Source: Mesorhizobium sp. 1M-11
GTDB taxonomy: Bacteria; Pseudomonadota; Alphaproteobacteria; Rhizobiales; Rhizobiaceae
Direction of reading: 5' to 3'
Length of the DNA: 64,000 bases
Assembly (NCBI RefSeq): GCF_001303895.1
Contig: NZ_LJSD01000050.1
Location: 1 to 64,000 of the forward strand
Shown here: in pieces, positions 10,503 to 18,865 of the stretch
How positions within the stretch are numbered: position 1 is the stretch's first letter
Layout: each line of letters begins with the position of its first letter
Translations under genes and position numbers: made by a program
Notes under the pieces: model-generated
Databases searched by the model: none
The model's input: the letters and a program-made list of their open reading frames with translations, nothing else
Told to the model about the DNA's origin: nothing

Positions 10503-11330
10503 ATGAGCACCGCTTCCGCCCCCAGCACGGACGCCGCCAAGCCGCTGGAATTTCCGATTCCGGCGAATGTCTATGCCGAGAAGGTCGTTTCGGTGAAACA
10601 CTACACCGACCGCCTTTTCGCCTTCCGCATCACCCGGCCGCAGTCGCTGCGCTTCCGCTCCGGCGAATTCGTGATGATCGGACTGCCGAATGCCGAGAAG
10701 CCGGTGTTCCGCGCCTATTCGGTGGCAAGCCCGGCCTGGGACGAAGAGCTGGAGTTCTTCTCGATCAAGGTGCCCGACGGCCCGTTGACCCAGCACCTGC
10801 AGAAGATCCAGCCCGGCGACACCATCCTGATGCGCCAGAAGGCGACTGGCACCCTCGTGCTCGACGCGCTGACACCGGGCAAGCGCCTGTTCATGATCTC
10901 GACAGGCACCGGCATAGCGCCTTTCGCCAGCCTGCTGCGCGATCCCGACACCTATGAGAAGTTCGAGCACGTCTATCTCACCCACACCTGCCGCGACGTC
11001 GCCGAACTGGCCTACGGTCAGGAGCTGGTTGCGTCGCTGGCCGACGATCCGCTGATCGGCGAGTTCACCAACGGCCGTGTCACGCTCTACAATTCGACGA
11101 CACGTGAAACATCGGAACGCATGGGCCGCATCACTGCGCTCGTGGGCTCCAGCAAGTTCTACACGGACCTCGGCATCGAGGCGCTGAACCCGGAAACCGA
11201 CCGCATCATGATCTGCGGTTCGATGCATATGCTGAAAGACGTCAAGGAGATGGCGGAAAACCTCGGCTTCATCGAGGGTTCGCTGAGCGCCCCGGCGAGC
11301 TTTGTGGTGGAGCGCGCCTTCGTCGGCTGA
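10503..11330 (+). CDS. fpr: ferredoxin--NADP(+) reductase
   Basis: A bacterial FPR of 275 residues that moves electrons between NADPH and ferredoxin or flavodoxin, often in oxidative-stress defence. RAYSVASP binds FAD, GTGIAPFAS binds the NADP pyrophosphate, and MICGSMHMLKD is the nicotinamide-side motif. The protein ends FVVERAFVG, the AFVG tail seen in alphaproteobacterial FPRs. It has about 15 extra N-terminal residues rich in Ser, Ala and Pro. It stands alone, and a strong terminator follows directly. Confidence 0.95.
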   Translation: MSTASAPSTDAAKPLEFPIPANVYAEKVVSVKHYTDRLFAFRITRPQSLRFRSGEFVMIGLPNAEKPVFRAYSVASPAWDEELEFFSIKVPDGPLTQHLQKIQPGDTILMRQKATGTLVLDALTPGKRLFMISTGTGIAPFASLLRDPDTYEKFEHVYLTHTCRDVAELAYGQELVASLADDPLIGEFTNGRVTLYNSTTRETSERMGRITALVGSSKFYTDLGIEALNPETDRIMICGSMHMLKDVKEMAENLGFIEGSLSAPASFVVERAFVG

Positions 11331-11352
11331 TTACCCGAATGCAGCACGTAAG

Positions 11353-11380
11353 AAAAATGGCGCCCGATGGCGCCATTTTT
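11353..11380. terminator. bidirectional rho-independent terminator
   Basis: A perfect 12-bp stem (AAAAATGGCGCC / GGCGCCATTTTT) with a CGAT loop lies between fpr and the convergent sugar ABC ATPase. The A-run on one side and T-run on the other let it work in both directions. Its last base is the last base of the ATPase stop codon. Confidence 0.92.
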
Positions 11381-12378
11381 CATTTGATCGTCTTGCCATC
11401 CGCATCGAAGCGGTAGGTCTTGCCCGCATCCGGCGTCGCGTAAAGCGTCGAGCCCGGCTCGGCATCGTAGACGCCGAAGATGCGCACCGTGATCAGTCCG
11501 GCCTTCTCGCAGTCGAGATAGACATTGGTGTCGGCGCCGAGATGCTCGGTGTGCACCACCGTGCCCTTCCAGGTGCCAGCCTTCTTGTCGACCGTCAGAT
11601 GCTCGGGGCGGACGCCGATCGTCTTGACGCTCTCGCCCAGTCTGGCACCGTCGATGAAATTCATCTTCGGCGACCCGATGAAGCCGGCAACGAATTCATT
11701 GGCCGGCGAATGATAGAGCTCCATCGGCGCTCCGATCTGCTCGATGCGGCCGGCGTTCAGCACCACGATCTTGTCGGCCAAGGTCATCGCCTCGACCTGG
11801 TCGTGGGTGACATAGATCATCGTCGCCTTGAGGCGGCGGTGGAGCTGCGCGATCTCCAGACGCGTGTTGACGCGCAGCGCGGCATCGAGGTTCGACAGCG
11901 GCTCATCGAACAGGAACAGCTTCGGCTCGCGCACCAGAGCGCGGCCGATGGCAACGCGCTGGCGCTGGCCGCCGGACAGTTCCGCCGGGCGGCGCTTGAG
12001 ATAGGGCTCCAGCGACAGCATGGTGGAAGCGGCGGTGATACGCTTGTCGATCTCGGCGGCCGGCTCACCGGCCTGCTTCAGGCCGAGTGCCATGTTGTCG
12101 CGCACGCTGAGGTGTGGATAGAGCGCATAGGTCTGGAACACCATGGCGATGCCGCGCTTGGCCGGCGGCGTTGCCGTGACGTCCTGGCTGTCGATCAGCA
12201 CGCGACCGGAAGTCGCGTCCTCCAGCCCGGCGATGACGCGCAGCAGGGTCGACTTGCCGCAGCCCGATGGGCCGACGAAGACGACGAATTCGCCATCCTT
12301 GACGTCGAGGTCGATGCCCTTCAGCACATCCACCGGACCGAAGGATTTCTTGACATTCTCGATCTTCAGAGAGCCCAC
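11380..12378 (-). CDS. sugar ABC transporter ATPase, UgpC/MsmK type
   Basis: ATP-hydrolysing subunit (332 residues) of a carbohydrate importer. Walker A GPSGCGKST, Q-loop MVFQTYALYPHL, signature LSGGQRQR, Walker B LFLFDEP and the C-terminal TOBE-type regulatory domain are present. The GTG start is chosen because GAGGAA sits six bases upstream and the UgpC-like sequence (GSLKIENVKKSFG) begins immediately. The frame stays open further upstream, but that part overlaps the oxidoreductase gene and resembles no ATPase. It is the last gene of the leftward murQ operon. Confidence 0.93.
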   Translation of the reverse strand: MGSLKIENVKKSFGPVDVLKGIDLDVKDGEFVVFVGPSGCGKSTLLRVIAGLEDATSGRVLIDSQDVTATPPAKRGIAMVFQTYALYPHLSVRDNMALGLKQAGEPAAEIDKRITAASTMLSLEPYLKRRPAELSGGQRQRVAIGRALVREPKLFLFDEPLSNLDAALRVNTRLEIAQLHRRLKATMIYVTHDQVEAMTLADKIVVLNAGRIEQIGAPMELYHSPANEFVAGFIGSPKMNFIDGARLGESVKTIGVRPEHLTVDKKAGTWKGTVVHTEHLGADTNVYLDCEKAGLITVRIFGVYDAEPGSTLYATPDAGKTYRFDADGKTIK

Positions 12379-12398
12379 GGCTGTTCCTCGCTCGATTG

Positions 12399-13460
12399 TT
12401 AGAGTTTGACGGGCTTGCCGGTGCGCACGCTTTCGTCGGCCGCGAGGCAGACGGCAAGCGAACGCACGGCATCGTCCATATGGCGGGTGAGGTCGATGTC
12501 CTCGCGGATGGCCTTCAAGACGAAGGCCTGTTCGAGATCGCAGAGCTCCTGGTGGCCTGGTTCGCCTTCCATGGAAAGCAGTTCGTCGGGTTTCAGGAAC
12601 TTGCCGTCCGGGCCGGTCGCGGCCTGGTGCAGGCGGATGGTCGAGGTCTTGGTGTGGGTGTCGATGTCGTCCGACTTCACGCCCTCGGCCATGACGATCG
12701 ACACGCAGCCCTTCGGCGACATCACGTCCTTCACGAAGAAGGCCGTCTCCGAGATCATCGGACCCCAGCCGGCTTCGTACCAGCCGACCGAGCCATCCTC
12801 GAACAGCACCTGCAGGTGTCCGTAATTGTACATGGAAGGCGCGACCTCGTCGGACAGGCGCACGCCCATGCCGCGCACCTCGACAGGCGCGGAATCGGTG
12901 ATCTGCAGCATGACGTCGAGATAGTGCACGCCACAATCGACGATCGGCGACGTCGTCTGCATGAGCTGCTTGTGTGTCTGCCAGGTATGACCCGACGACT
13001 GCTGATTGAGGTTCATGCGGAAGACGTAAGGACCGCCCAGATTGCGGGCTTCGGCAATCAGCCGCATCCAGGACGGGTGGTGGCGCAGGATATAGCCGAT
13101 CACCACCTTCTTGCCGTTGGCCTTGGCCGCATCGACGACCCGCTGAGCGTCAGCAACCGTCGTGGCCAGCGGCTTCTCGACAAAGACGTGACAGCCGGCC
13201 TCGAACGCCTTCACCGCATAGTCGGCATGGCTGTCGGAATAGGTGGCGATGCAGGCCAGCTCCGGCTTCTCGTCGCGCAGGGCGTCTTCGAAGGAACGGC
13301 GGATCTCATGGCCGGCCAGGCCACCCGGCAGCGGCACGTCCGAGCGGTTGACGAGCGCCGCGATCTCGAAGCCAGGGTTGTTGTAATAAGCCAGCGCATG
13401 GCTGCGGCCCATATTGCCCAGGCCGGCAACGACAACGCGTATGGGATTGGTCGAAGTCAC
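12399..13460 (-). CDS. Gfo/Idh/MocA-family oxidoreductase
   Basis: An NAD(P)-dependent sugar or cyclitol dehydrogenase-like protein of 353 residues. The N-terminal Rossmann motif is VVVAGLGNMGRSHA, and EKPLATT is the conserved EKP lysine motif of the family. The C-terminal half carries the family's beta-sheet domain with GVHYLDVM, whose histidine is usually catalytic. The start is a GTG with AGGA upstream. Its position between the permease and ATPase genes of an amino-sugar importer suggests it modifies the imported sugar. No exact substrate can be assigned. Confidence 0.85.
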   Translation of the reverse strand: MTSTNPIRVVVAGLGNMGRSHALAYYNNPGFEIAALVNRSDVPLPGGLAGHEIRRSFEDALRDEKPELACIATYSDSHADYAVKAFEAGCHVFVEKPLATTVADAQRVVDAAKANGKKVVIGYILRHHPSWMRLIAEARNLGGPYVFRMNLNQQSSGHTWQTHKQLMQTTSPIVDCGVHYLDVMLQITDSAPVEVRGMGVRLSDEVAPSMYNYGHLQVLFEDGSVGWYEAGWGPMISETAFFVKDVMSPKGCVSIVMAEGVKSDDIDTHTKTSTIRLHQAATGPDGKFLKPDELLSMEGEPGHQELCDLEQAFVLKAIREDIDLTRHMDDAVRSLAVCLAADESVRTGKPVKL

Positions 13461-13503
13461 TTTACAGTCCTGTTTCTTGTTTGCTTGCTTTCAAGGACGG
13501 GGC

Positions 13504-14343
13504 TCACTTCACCGCGCCCGAAGTGATGCCGCGGATAAGCTGCCGCGAGAAGATCAGGTAGAGAACCAGCACCGGCAGGATCGCGAGCGACAGTGCGGCC
13601 AGGATGGCGTTCCAGTTGGTGACGAACTGGCCGAGGAATATCTGGGCACCGAGCGTGACTGTCTTGGTCGCCTCCGATGGTGCCAGGATCAGCGGGAACC
13701 ACAGATCGTTCCAGATCGGGATCATGGTGAAGACCGCGACGGTGGCCATGGCCGGACGCACCAGCGGCAACACCAGCCGGAAGAAGATGGTGTATTCCGA
13801 AAGTCCGTCGATGCGTCCGGCGTTCTTGAGGTCGTCCGACACGCCCTTCATGAATTCCGACAGGATGAAGATGGCGAGCGGCAAGCCTTGCGCGGTGTAG
13901 ACCAGGATGAGTGCGGTCAAGGTGTTGACCAGCCCTGAAGCCACCATCAGCTGCAGGATGGCGACCGTGCCGAGGCGGATCGGGATCATGATGCCGAGCG
14001 CCAGATAGAGCCCCATCAGCGTGTTGCCGCGGAAGCGGTATTCCGACAGCGCGAAGGCTGCCATGGCACCGAACAGCAGCACGAAGAACAGTGACACCAC
14101 GGTGACGATCAGGCTGTTCTGGAAATAGAGGAAGAAGTCGCCCTGGCCGAACACCGTGGTGTAGCCGATCAGGTCGAAGCTCTTGGGCGTCGGCGGTGCC
14201 AGCGGCTGCTGGAAGATCGCCTGGCGCGACTTGAACGAGTTGATGACGACGACGAAGACCGGGAACAACGCAATGATCGTGTAGGTCAGCAGGATCGCGT
14301 GCGCGCCGATGCTCCGCGGCAGGGAGGAGGTGGCCTTGCTCAT
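13504..14343 (-). CDS. sugar ABC transporter permease, MalG type
   Basis: Second membrane subunit of the amino-sugar importer, 279 residues with about six membrane segments. The EAA loop is seen as DDLKNAGRIDGLSEYTIFFRLVLPLVRPA, and the C-terminus ends with the short QLIRGITSGAVK tail typical of MalG-like permeases. It begins nine bases after the MalF-type gene, indicating one transcript. Confidence 0.92.
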   Translation of the reverse strand: MSKATSSLPRSIGAHAILLTYTIIALFPVFVVVINSFKSRQAIFQQPLAPPTPKSFDLIGYTTVFGQGDFFLYFQNSLIVTVVSLFFVLLFGAMAAFALSEYRFRGNTLMGLYLALGIMIPIRLGTVAILQLMVASGLVNTLTALILVYTAQGLPLAIFILSEFMKGVSDDLKNAGRIDGLSEYTIFFRLVLPLVRPAMATVAVFTMIPIWNDLWFPLILAPSEATKTVTLGAQIFLGQFVTNWNAILAALSLAILPVLVLYLIFSRQLIRGITSGAVK

Positions 14344-14352
14344 CGTGACACC

Positions 14353-15276
14353 TCAGAACTGGTAGCGACGCAGGCGCCGCTGCACGAGGAAAAGATAGAA
14401 GCAGACGCCGACCAGGATAATCAGGAACATCATGGTGGCGATGGTGGCACCCATGTTGGGATCACCCACCTGCAGCTGGAAGCCGAAGAAGGCGCGATAG
14501 AGGAACGTGCCCAGGATATCAGTCGAATAATTCGGCCCGGCCAGGGCGCCCTGCGCGGTGTAGATCAGGTCGAAGGCGTTGAAGTTGCCGACAAAGGTCA
14601 GGATCGAGATGATGCCGATGGCAGGCAGGATCAGCGGCAGCTTGATCTTCCAGAATTGAGACCAGCCGGTGATGCCGTCGCATTCGGCGGCCTCGATCAC
14701 CTCATCGGGAATGGACAGGAGTGCTGCATAGATCAGCATCATCGGGATGCCGACGAACTGCCAGACCGAGATCAGGCTGAGCGCGGTCAGCGCATATTCT
14801 TCCTTGCCGAGCCACGGCGTGAAAAAGCTCTTGAGGCCGACCAGCCCCATCAGGTTGGGAGCCACGCCCCAGATCGGCGACAGGATCAGCTTCCAGGCGA
14901 AGCCGACGATGACGAAGGACAGGATGGTCGGGATGAAGATCGCCGTGCGGTAGAAAGCGGTGAAACGCAGCTTCGGGCTGGACAGGAGTGCCGCCAGCAT
15001 GACGCCGATCGGGTTCTGCACCACCATGTGGATGATGAAGAACCAGACGTTGTTCTTCAACGCGTTGCAGAAATTGAAGGACCAGTTGGGATCGGTGAAC
15101 AGGGTGCGGAAATTGTCGAAACCGACAAAGGTCTGCACCTGTTCGACGGAACGGAACAGCGACAACTGCAGCGTGCCGAACAACGGCAGGATCATGATCG
15201 CCGTATAGACAAGCACCGCGGGCGCCAGGAAGACGCCGATGTGCCAAGGGAACGGTCTTTTCGATGCTGCAGCCAT
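14353..15276 (-). CDS. sugar ABC transporter permease, MalF type
   Basis: First membrane subunit of the amino-sugar importer, 307 residues. Membrane segments begin at about residue 13 (VFLAPAVLVYTAIMILPLF). The EAA loop is EVIEAAECDGITGWSQFWKIKLPLI. A 285-base spacer separates it from the binding-protein gene upstream; that spacer contains a hairpin and a degenerate repeat copy, which may lower permease output relative to the binding protein. Confidence 0.92.
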   Translation of the reverse strand: MAAASKRPFPWHIGVFLAPAVLVYTAIMILPLFGTLQLSLFRSVEQVQTFVGFDNFRTLFTDPNWSFNFCNALKNNVWFFIIHMVVQNPIGVMLAALLSSPKLRFTAFYRTAIFIPTILSFVIVGFAWKLILSPIWGVAPNLMGLVGLKSFFTPWLGKEEYALTALSLISVWQFVGIPMMLIYAALLSIPDEVIEAAECDGITGWSQFWKIKLPLILPAIGIISILTFVGNFNAFDLIYTAQGALAGPNYSTDILGTFLYRAFFGFQLQVGDPNMGATIATMMFLIILVGVCFYLFLVQRRLRRYQF

Positions 15277-15414
15277 GAGCTCGGTCCTTGCCGCCTCCAG
15301 AGCGTTTCCGCTTCAAATTTTCGGAATGCCATCCCTCGCGCATCCGCCGCATCTTCCTCGATTTCGAGGAAACGGTGGACATGAAGCCGGCGCCCCTTCT
15401 CCAGTCTTCATCGC

Positions 15415-15458
15415 GCAATTCCAGGAAAAGTGTTTAGCGGTTTTCCGTCCGGAATTGC
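15415..15458 (-). repeat. degenerate copy of the GCAATTCC two-hairpin repeat
   Basis: The segment is bounded by GCAATTCC and GGAATTGC and has an inner part resembling the other copies (at 24064, 32801, 41571 and 48095), but more diverged. It is in reverse orientation relative to most copies and followed by AAACAACAAAGAGCG, matching the linker and the start of hairpin 1. Confidence 0.65.
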
Positions 15459-15522
15459 CTAAACAACAAAGAGCGTAAGGGCGAGGAACCGCGCCGACAA
15501 TCGGAAATTAGTTAGGGACAGG

Positions 15523-15547
15523 CCGGGCCGCCGAGAAAGCGGCCCGG
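15523..15547 (-). other. intercistronic stem-loop after the sugar-binding-protein gene
   Basis: A perfect 9-bp GC-rich stem (CCGGGCCGC / GCGGCCCGG) with a 7-base loop starts 14 bases past the binding-protein stop. In the transcribed direction no U-run follows, so it is more likely an mRNA-stabilising or attenuating hairpin than a full terminator, as between malE and malF elsewhere. Confidence 0.7.
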
Positions 15548-15561
15548 TCGTTTTCGCAGTC

Positions 15562-16821
15562 TTACTTCGCCGGCTTGTACCAGCTGTCGAGACCCTTCTG
15601 CAGCTTCTCGGCAGCAACTTCCGGCGTATCGGTGCCGTTGATGACGTTGGCCGATTCAACCCAGGTTTCGTTTTCCAGGTTCGGCGTGCCGCGCGACAGG
15701 ACCTGATAGGTCGAGCGGATCGTCGGCTTGCACTTCTCGCGCCAGGAAACGAATTCCTGCGCCAGCGGATCTTCCATCTTCACCGCAGTGGAATTCAGGC
15801 TGAAGAAGCCCGGCAGCGCGTTGGCGTAGATGGTGGCGAATTCCGGCGAGGCGACCCAGGTCAGGAAGGTCTTGGCCGCATCGGCATTCTTGGAGGCCGC
15901 ATTCAGGCCGATGCCGATATCGGTATGGTCGGAGATGTAGCAGGTGTCGCCAGCCTTGCCGACCGGCGGCGGGAAGGCACCCATCTTGAACTGGGCCTGC
16001 GTGTTGAACAGACCGATTTCCCACGAGCCGGCCGGATAGATGGCAGCGCGGCCGAGCGTGAACAGGTTCTGGCTGTCCGGGTAGGTCTGCGCCTCGAAGC
16101 CGTCACCGAGATAAGACTTCCACTTGGCAAGCTCTGCGTAGGGCTCGACCCAGTCCTTGTCGGTCAGCTTCTGCTCGCCCTTGATCAGCGCCAGGCGGCC
16201 TTCCTCACCCTTCCAGTAGTTCGGGCCGATGTTCTGGTAGCCCATGGTCGCGGCCTCCCAGAGATCCTTGGTGCCCATCGCCATCGGGATATAGGTGCCG
16301 TCGGCCTTGATCTTGTCGAGTGCGGCGAAGAACTCGTCGCGGGTCTCCGGGACCTTGAGGCCGAGCTTTTCGAAGGCTTCCTTGTTGTAGATGAAGCCGT
16401 GGATGACCGAGGCCATCGGCACGCAGAAGGTGGCCGAGCCGTCATCCGTGGTCCAGGCCGACTTGGCGACGTCGGAGAAATTCTCCATGCCGGAGAGCTT
16501 GGTCAGGTCGGCGAGATTGCCCTTCTTGTAGAGCTCCAGCGACTTGTCGAATGGACGGCAGGTGATCAGGTCGCCCGCCGAACCGGCGGCGAGCTTGGCG
16601 CCCAGTGCCGCATCATATTCGGTCGGAGACGATGGTCCGAACACCACCTTGATGCCTGGATTCTTCGCTTCGAAGGCCGGGATCAGCTTGTCCTTCCAGA
16701 TGGCGAGGTCGTCGTTGCGCCAGCTTTCGACATTGAGCGTAACGTCGGCGGCGGAAGCGACACCGGCAAAGCCGAGTACACTGGAGCCTAAAAGTAGTGC
16801 CGTAAGAAATTTCGTCTTCAT
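15562..16821 (-). CDS. sugar ABC transporter substrate-binding protein
   Basis: Periplasmic binding protein (family 1 solute-binding, 419 residues) of the amino-sugar importer. The signal peptide is clear: MKTKFLTALLLGSSVLGFAGVASA, cleaved before ADVTLNVESW. The mature part has the usual EAKNPGIKVVF and NKEAFEKLGLKVPET motifs. It lies 24 bases downstream of murQ, so the etherase and the importer share a transcript, which points to MurNAc, GlcNAc or a peptidoglycan or chitin fragment as ligand. Confidence 0.92.
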   Translation of the reverse strand: MKTKFLTALLLGSSVLGFAGVASAADVTLNVESWRNDDLAIWKDKLIPAFEAKNPGIKVVFGPSSPTEYDAALGAKLAAGSAGDLITCRPFDKSLELYKKGNLADLTKLSGMENFSDVAKSAWTTDDGSATFCVPMASVIHGFIYNKEAFEKLGLKVPETRDEFFAALDKIKADGTYIPMAMGTKDLWEAATMGYQNIGPNYWKGEEGRLALIKGEQKLTDKDWVEPYAELAKWKSYLGDGFEAQTYPDSQNLFTLGRAAIYPAGSWEIGLFNTQAQFKMGAFPPPVGKAGDTCYISDHTDIGIGLNAASKNADAAKTFLTWVASPEFATIYANALPGFFSLNSTAVKMEDPLAQEFVSWREKCKPTIRSTYQVLSRGTPNLENETWVESANVINGTDTPEVAAEKLQKGLDSWYKPAK

Positions 16822-16845
16822 GCTCAGTCTCCCTATTGACCTTTT

Positions 16846-17784
16846 TCAGGTTCGGTTTTGACGAGACGGGAGGCTTTGAGCCCCCTGTTCTCCTCTGATG
16901 GCGGAAAGGGCCGGCCGCAGCTTCTGGCCGGTCTTCTCCAATATTTCCTCGGCCGCATCGATGCTCCCGGCACCGGCGGCGAGCAGAATGGCCGTCTTCA
17001 CCGCACCACCGCTCTGCTCGAGCGAGCGGTCGGCGACATCGCGATCAAGCCCGGTGATGGCCGTGACAATGCGGGCGGCGCGATCGCGCAGCTTGGCATT
17101 GTCGGCGAAGAGATTGACCATATAACCGTCATGGACGTGGCCGAGATGGATGGCGGCCATGGTCGACAGCATGTTGAGCGCGATCTTCTGGGCGGTACCC
17201 GCACCCATGCGCGTCGAGCCGGCGATGACCTCCGGCGGGGTCTTCAACAGAATGGCGACATCGGCCGCGTTGAGCAGCGGCGTGTCGCCGTTGTTGGCGA
17301 TCGCAATGGTCGCGGCGCCGCGCTGGCGCGCATCGCGCAAGGCGCGGACCGCATAGGGAGTCGAGCCGCTGGCCGACAGAGCAATGACACAGTCGGCGGA
17401 GGTAACGCCCGCGCCGGCGATGGCCGCGGCAGCCTCATCCTCGTCATCTTCGGGACCGCCGGCCAGATTGCGGAAAGCCTCTTCGCCGCCGGCGATGAGG
17501 ATGACGATGCGATCACGCTCGATGCCGAATGTGCCGGGAAGTTCGAGAGCATCGGCGACGGCCATCAGGCCGGAACTGCCGGCGGCGGCATAGACAAGCC
17601 TGCCGCCAGCCTTGAGGCATTCGGAGATCAATGCGGATGCAGTGGCAATTGCAGGAATGGCTTCACGCACGGCGCCGGCGGCCTCAATCTGAGCCTCGGC
17701 CAGCGACTTCAGTACGGCCTCGGGCGCCTGGATGTCCAAGCCCTCGGCATCTCGATGCTGCGCTTCGGTGCGCTTCTGCGCCAT
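16846..17784 (-). CDS. murQ: N-acetylmuramic acid 6-phosphate etherase
   Basis: Cleaves the lactyl ether of MurNAc-6-phosphate, giving GlcNAc-6-phosphate and D-lactate in the cytoplasm. The protein (312 residues) has the SIS fold. AAGSSGLMAVADALELPGTFG corresponds to the substrate loop, with Glu81 matching the catalytic glutamate of E. coli MurQ; Glu112, in GGPEDDEDE, matches the second. AGSTRMGAGTAQK is the other family signature. A strong GGTGGAGGAA ribosome site precedes the ATG. It is the first gene of the leftward operon and divergent from the kinase gene. Confidence 0.92.
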   Translation of the reverse strand: MAQKRTEAQHRDAEGLDIQAPEAVLKSLAEAQIEAAGAVREAIPAIATASALISECLKAGGRLVYAAAGSSGLMAVADALELPGTFGIERDRIVILIAGGEEAFRNLAGGPEDDEDEAAAAIAGAGVTSADCVIALSASGSTPYAVRALRDARQRGAATIAIANNGDTPLLNAADVAILLKTPPEVIAGSTRMGAGTAQKIALNMLSTMAAIHLGHVHDGYMVNLFADNAKLRDRAARIVTAITGLDRDVADRSLEQSGGAVKTAILLAAGAGSIDAAEEILEKTGQKLRPALSAIRGEQGAQSLPSRQNRT

Positions 17785-17808
17785 TCCGGTTCCTCCACCT
17801 TCTCAGAC

Positions 17809-17827
17809 AATACCAAAAAAATACCAC
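17809..17827 (-). promoter_or_regulatory. direct-repeat operator before murQ (candidate GntR site)
   Basis: Read on the minus strand the site is GTGGTATT-TTT-TTGGTATT, two 8-base half-sites repeated at an 11-base period. It ends 24 bases before the murQ start codon. The same arrangement occurs at 17942-17960 before the divergent kinase gene. The GntR/UTRA regulator encoded at 18862 is the obvious candidate to bind both. Confidence 0.65.
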
Positions 17828-17941
17828 TTGTCCACTGGCATTAGCAATTTCGTAACGACCTCCTTTTCGGATTTGGAAAATCTCTAATTATTTCAACGTG
17901 ATCATGATTATTGAATCGAACCATAATTTTGTCCTTGGCTA

Positions 17942-17960
17942 TTGGTATTTTATTGGTATT
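17942..17960 (+). promoter_or_regulatory. direct-repeat operator before the amino-sugar kinase gene
   Basis: TTGGTATT-TTA-TTGGTATT, ending 23 bases before the GTG start and ten bases before the AGGAG ribosome site. It repeats the site before murQ with the same 11-base period, so the two form a symmetric pair facing outward. Both probably lie downstream of their promoters and would block transcription. Confidence 0.65.
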
Positions 17961-17983
17961 ATTCGGCAAGAGGAGATTTCAGC

Positions 17984-18865
17984 GTGACTTTCGTGCTCGG
18001 CATCGACGGCGGCGGCACAAGCTGCAGGGCAGCGCTCGCAACAACGGGCGGTGAAATCCTCGGTCGCGCGAAATCGGGCGCCGCCAATATCCGCAGCGAC
18101 CTGACAGGCGCGCGCACCAACATCGTAGACGCAGCCCGACAGGCATTTCTCGCGGCAGGCGAAGACCCCGAGCTGATCACGCAGACGCCGGCCATCCTGG
18201 GCCTCGCCGGCGCCAATGTCGGCACCTACAAGCAGCAGCTCGAAGCCATTTTACCGTTCAGCCGCGCAAGCGTGGAGACGGATTTCGAGATCGCGCTCGA
18301 AGGCGCGGTGGGCTCCGGCGATGGCGCCATCGCGATCCTCGGCACCGGCACCGCCTATATGGTGCGCAAGCAGGGCAAGTCGCGTTCGGTCGGCGCCTGG
18401 GGCTTCCAGGTCGGCGATCAGGGCAGCGGCGCGCGCATCGGGCGCGATCTGCTGGAACAGACCCTGCTTGCCTATGACGGCATCCGCGAAGCATCACCGC
18501 TTACCCGTGAGATGATGGGCGTCTTCCGCGACAACCCGCAGGATGTGGTCGAATTCACCACCCACGCCAAACCTGGCGATTTCGGCGGCTTCGCGCCGAA
18601 AGTGTTCGAGAATGCCGCCAAGGGCGACATCGTCGCGACATGGATCGTCGACAAGTCGGTTGCCGATGTCGAAGCCTCGCTCCGCGTGCTCGACCTCGAA
18701 GCAGGCGATCCGCTCTGCCTGCTCGGCGGCCTGGCCCCTCTTTATGCGCCGCGTCTCTCCGAACGTTTTCGGGCATTGCTGAAGACGCCACTCGACGATG
18801 CCTTGGGCGGCTCCGTGCGAATGGCGGTACGAAAATTCGCCGGCGCGACTGAGGCAGCACGATGA
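17984..18865 (+). CDS. BadF/BadG/BcrA-family amino-sugar kinase (NagK/MurK-like)
   Basis: A 293-residue ASKHA-fold kinase. Phosphate-1 motif DGGGTSCRA lies at residues 8-16, GTGTAYM forms phosphate-2, and GDQGSGARIGRDLL is the family signature. This family includes GlcNAc kinases and the MurNAc/GlcNAc kinase MurK. Beside murQ, phosphorylation of imported MurNAc, GlcNAc or both at C6 is the likely role. The GTG start has AGGAG eight bases upstream. The gene overlaps the GntR gene by four bases. Confidence 0.85.
   Translation: MTFVLGIDGGGTSCRAALATTGGEILGRAKSGAANIRSDLTGARTNIVDAARQAFLAAGEDPELITQTPAILGLAGANVGTYKQQLEAILPFSRASVETDFEIALEGAVGSGDGAIAILGTGTAYMVRKQGKSRSVGAWGFQVGDQGSGARIGRDLLEQTLLAYDGIREASPLTREMMGVFRDNPQDVVEFTTHAKPGDFGGFAPKVFENAAKGDIVATWIVDKSVADVEASLRVLDLEAGDPLCLLGGLAPLYAPRLSERFRALLKTPLDDALGGSVRMAVRKFAGATEAAR

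Larger units (their letters stand above)
15277..15561. other. 285-base intercistronic spacer of the amino-sugar operon
   Basis: No gene is visible. The part next to the binding-protein gene holds a strong hairpin (15523-15547). The middle holds a degenerate copy of the dispersed repeat (15415-15458). Near the MalF-type gene is a GCGTTTCCGC fragment resembling the repeat's first hairpin arm. Confidence 0.7.

Noticed and set aside
12379..12936. Upstream extension of the sugar ABC ATPase frame to 518 codons
   Set aside because: The added part overlaps the oxidoreductase gene and has no ATPase homology; the GTG at 12378 has a good ribosome site.
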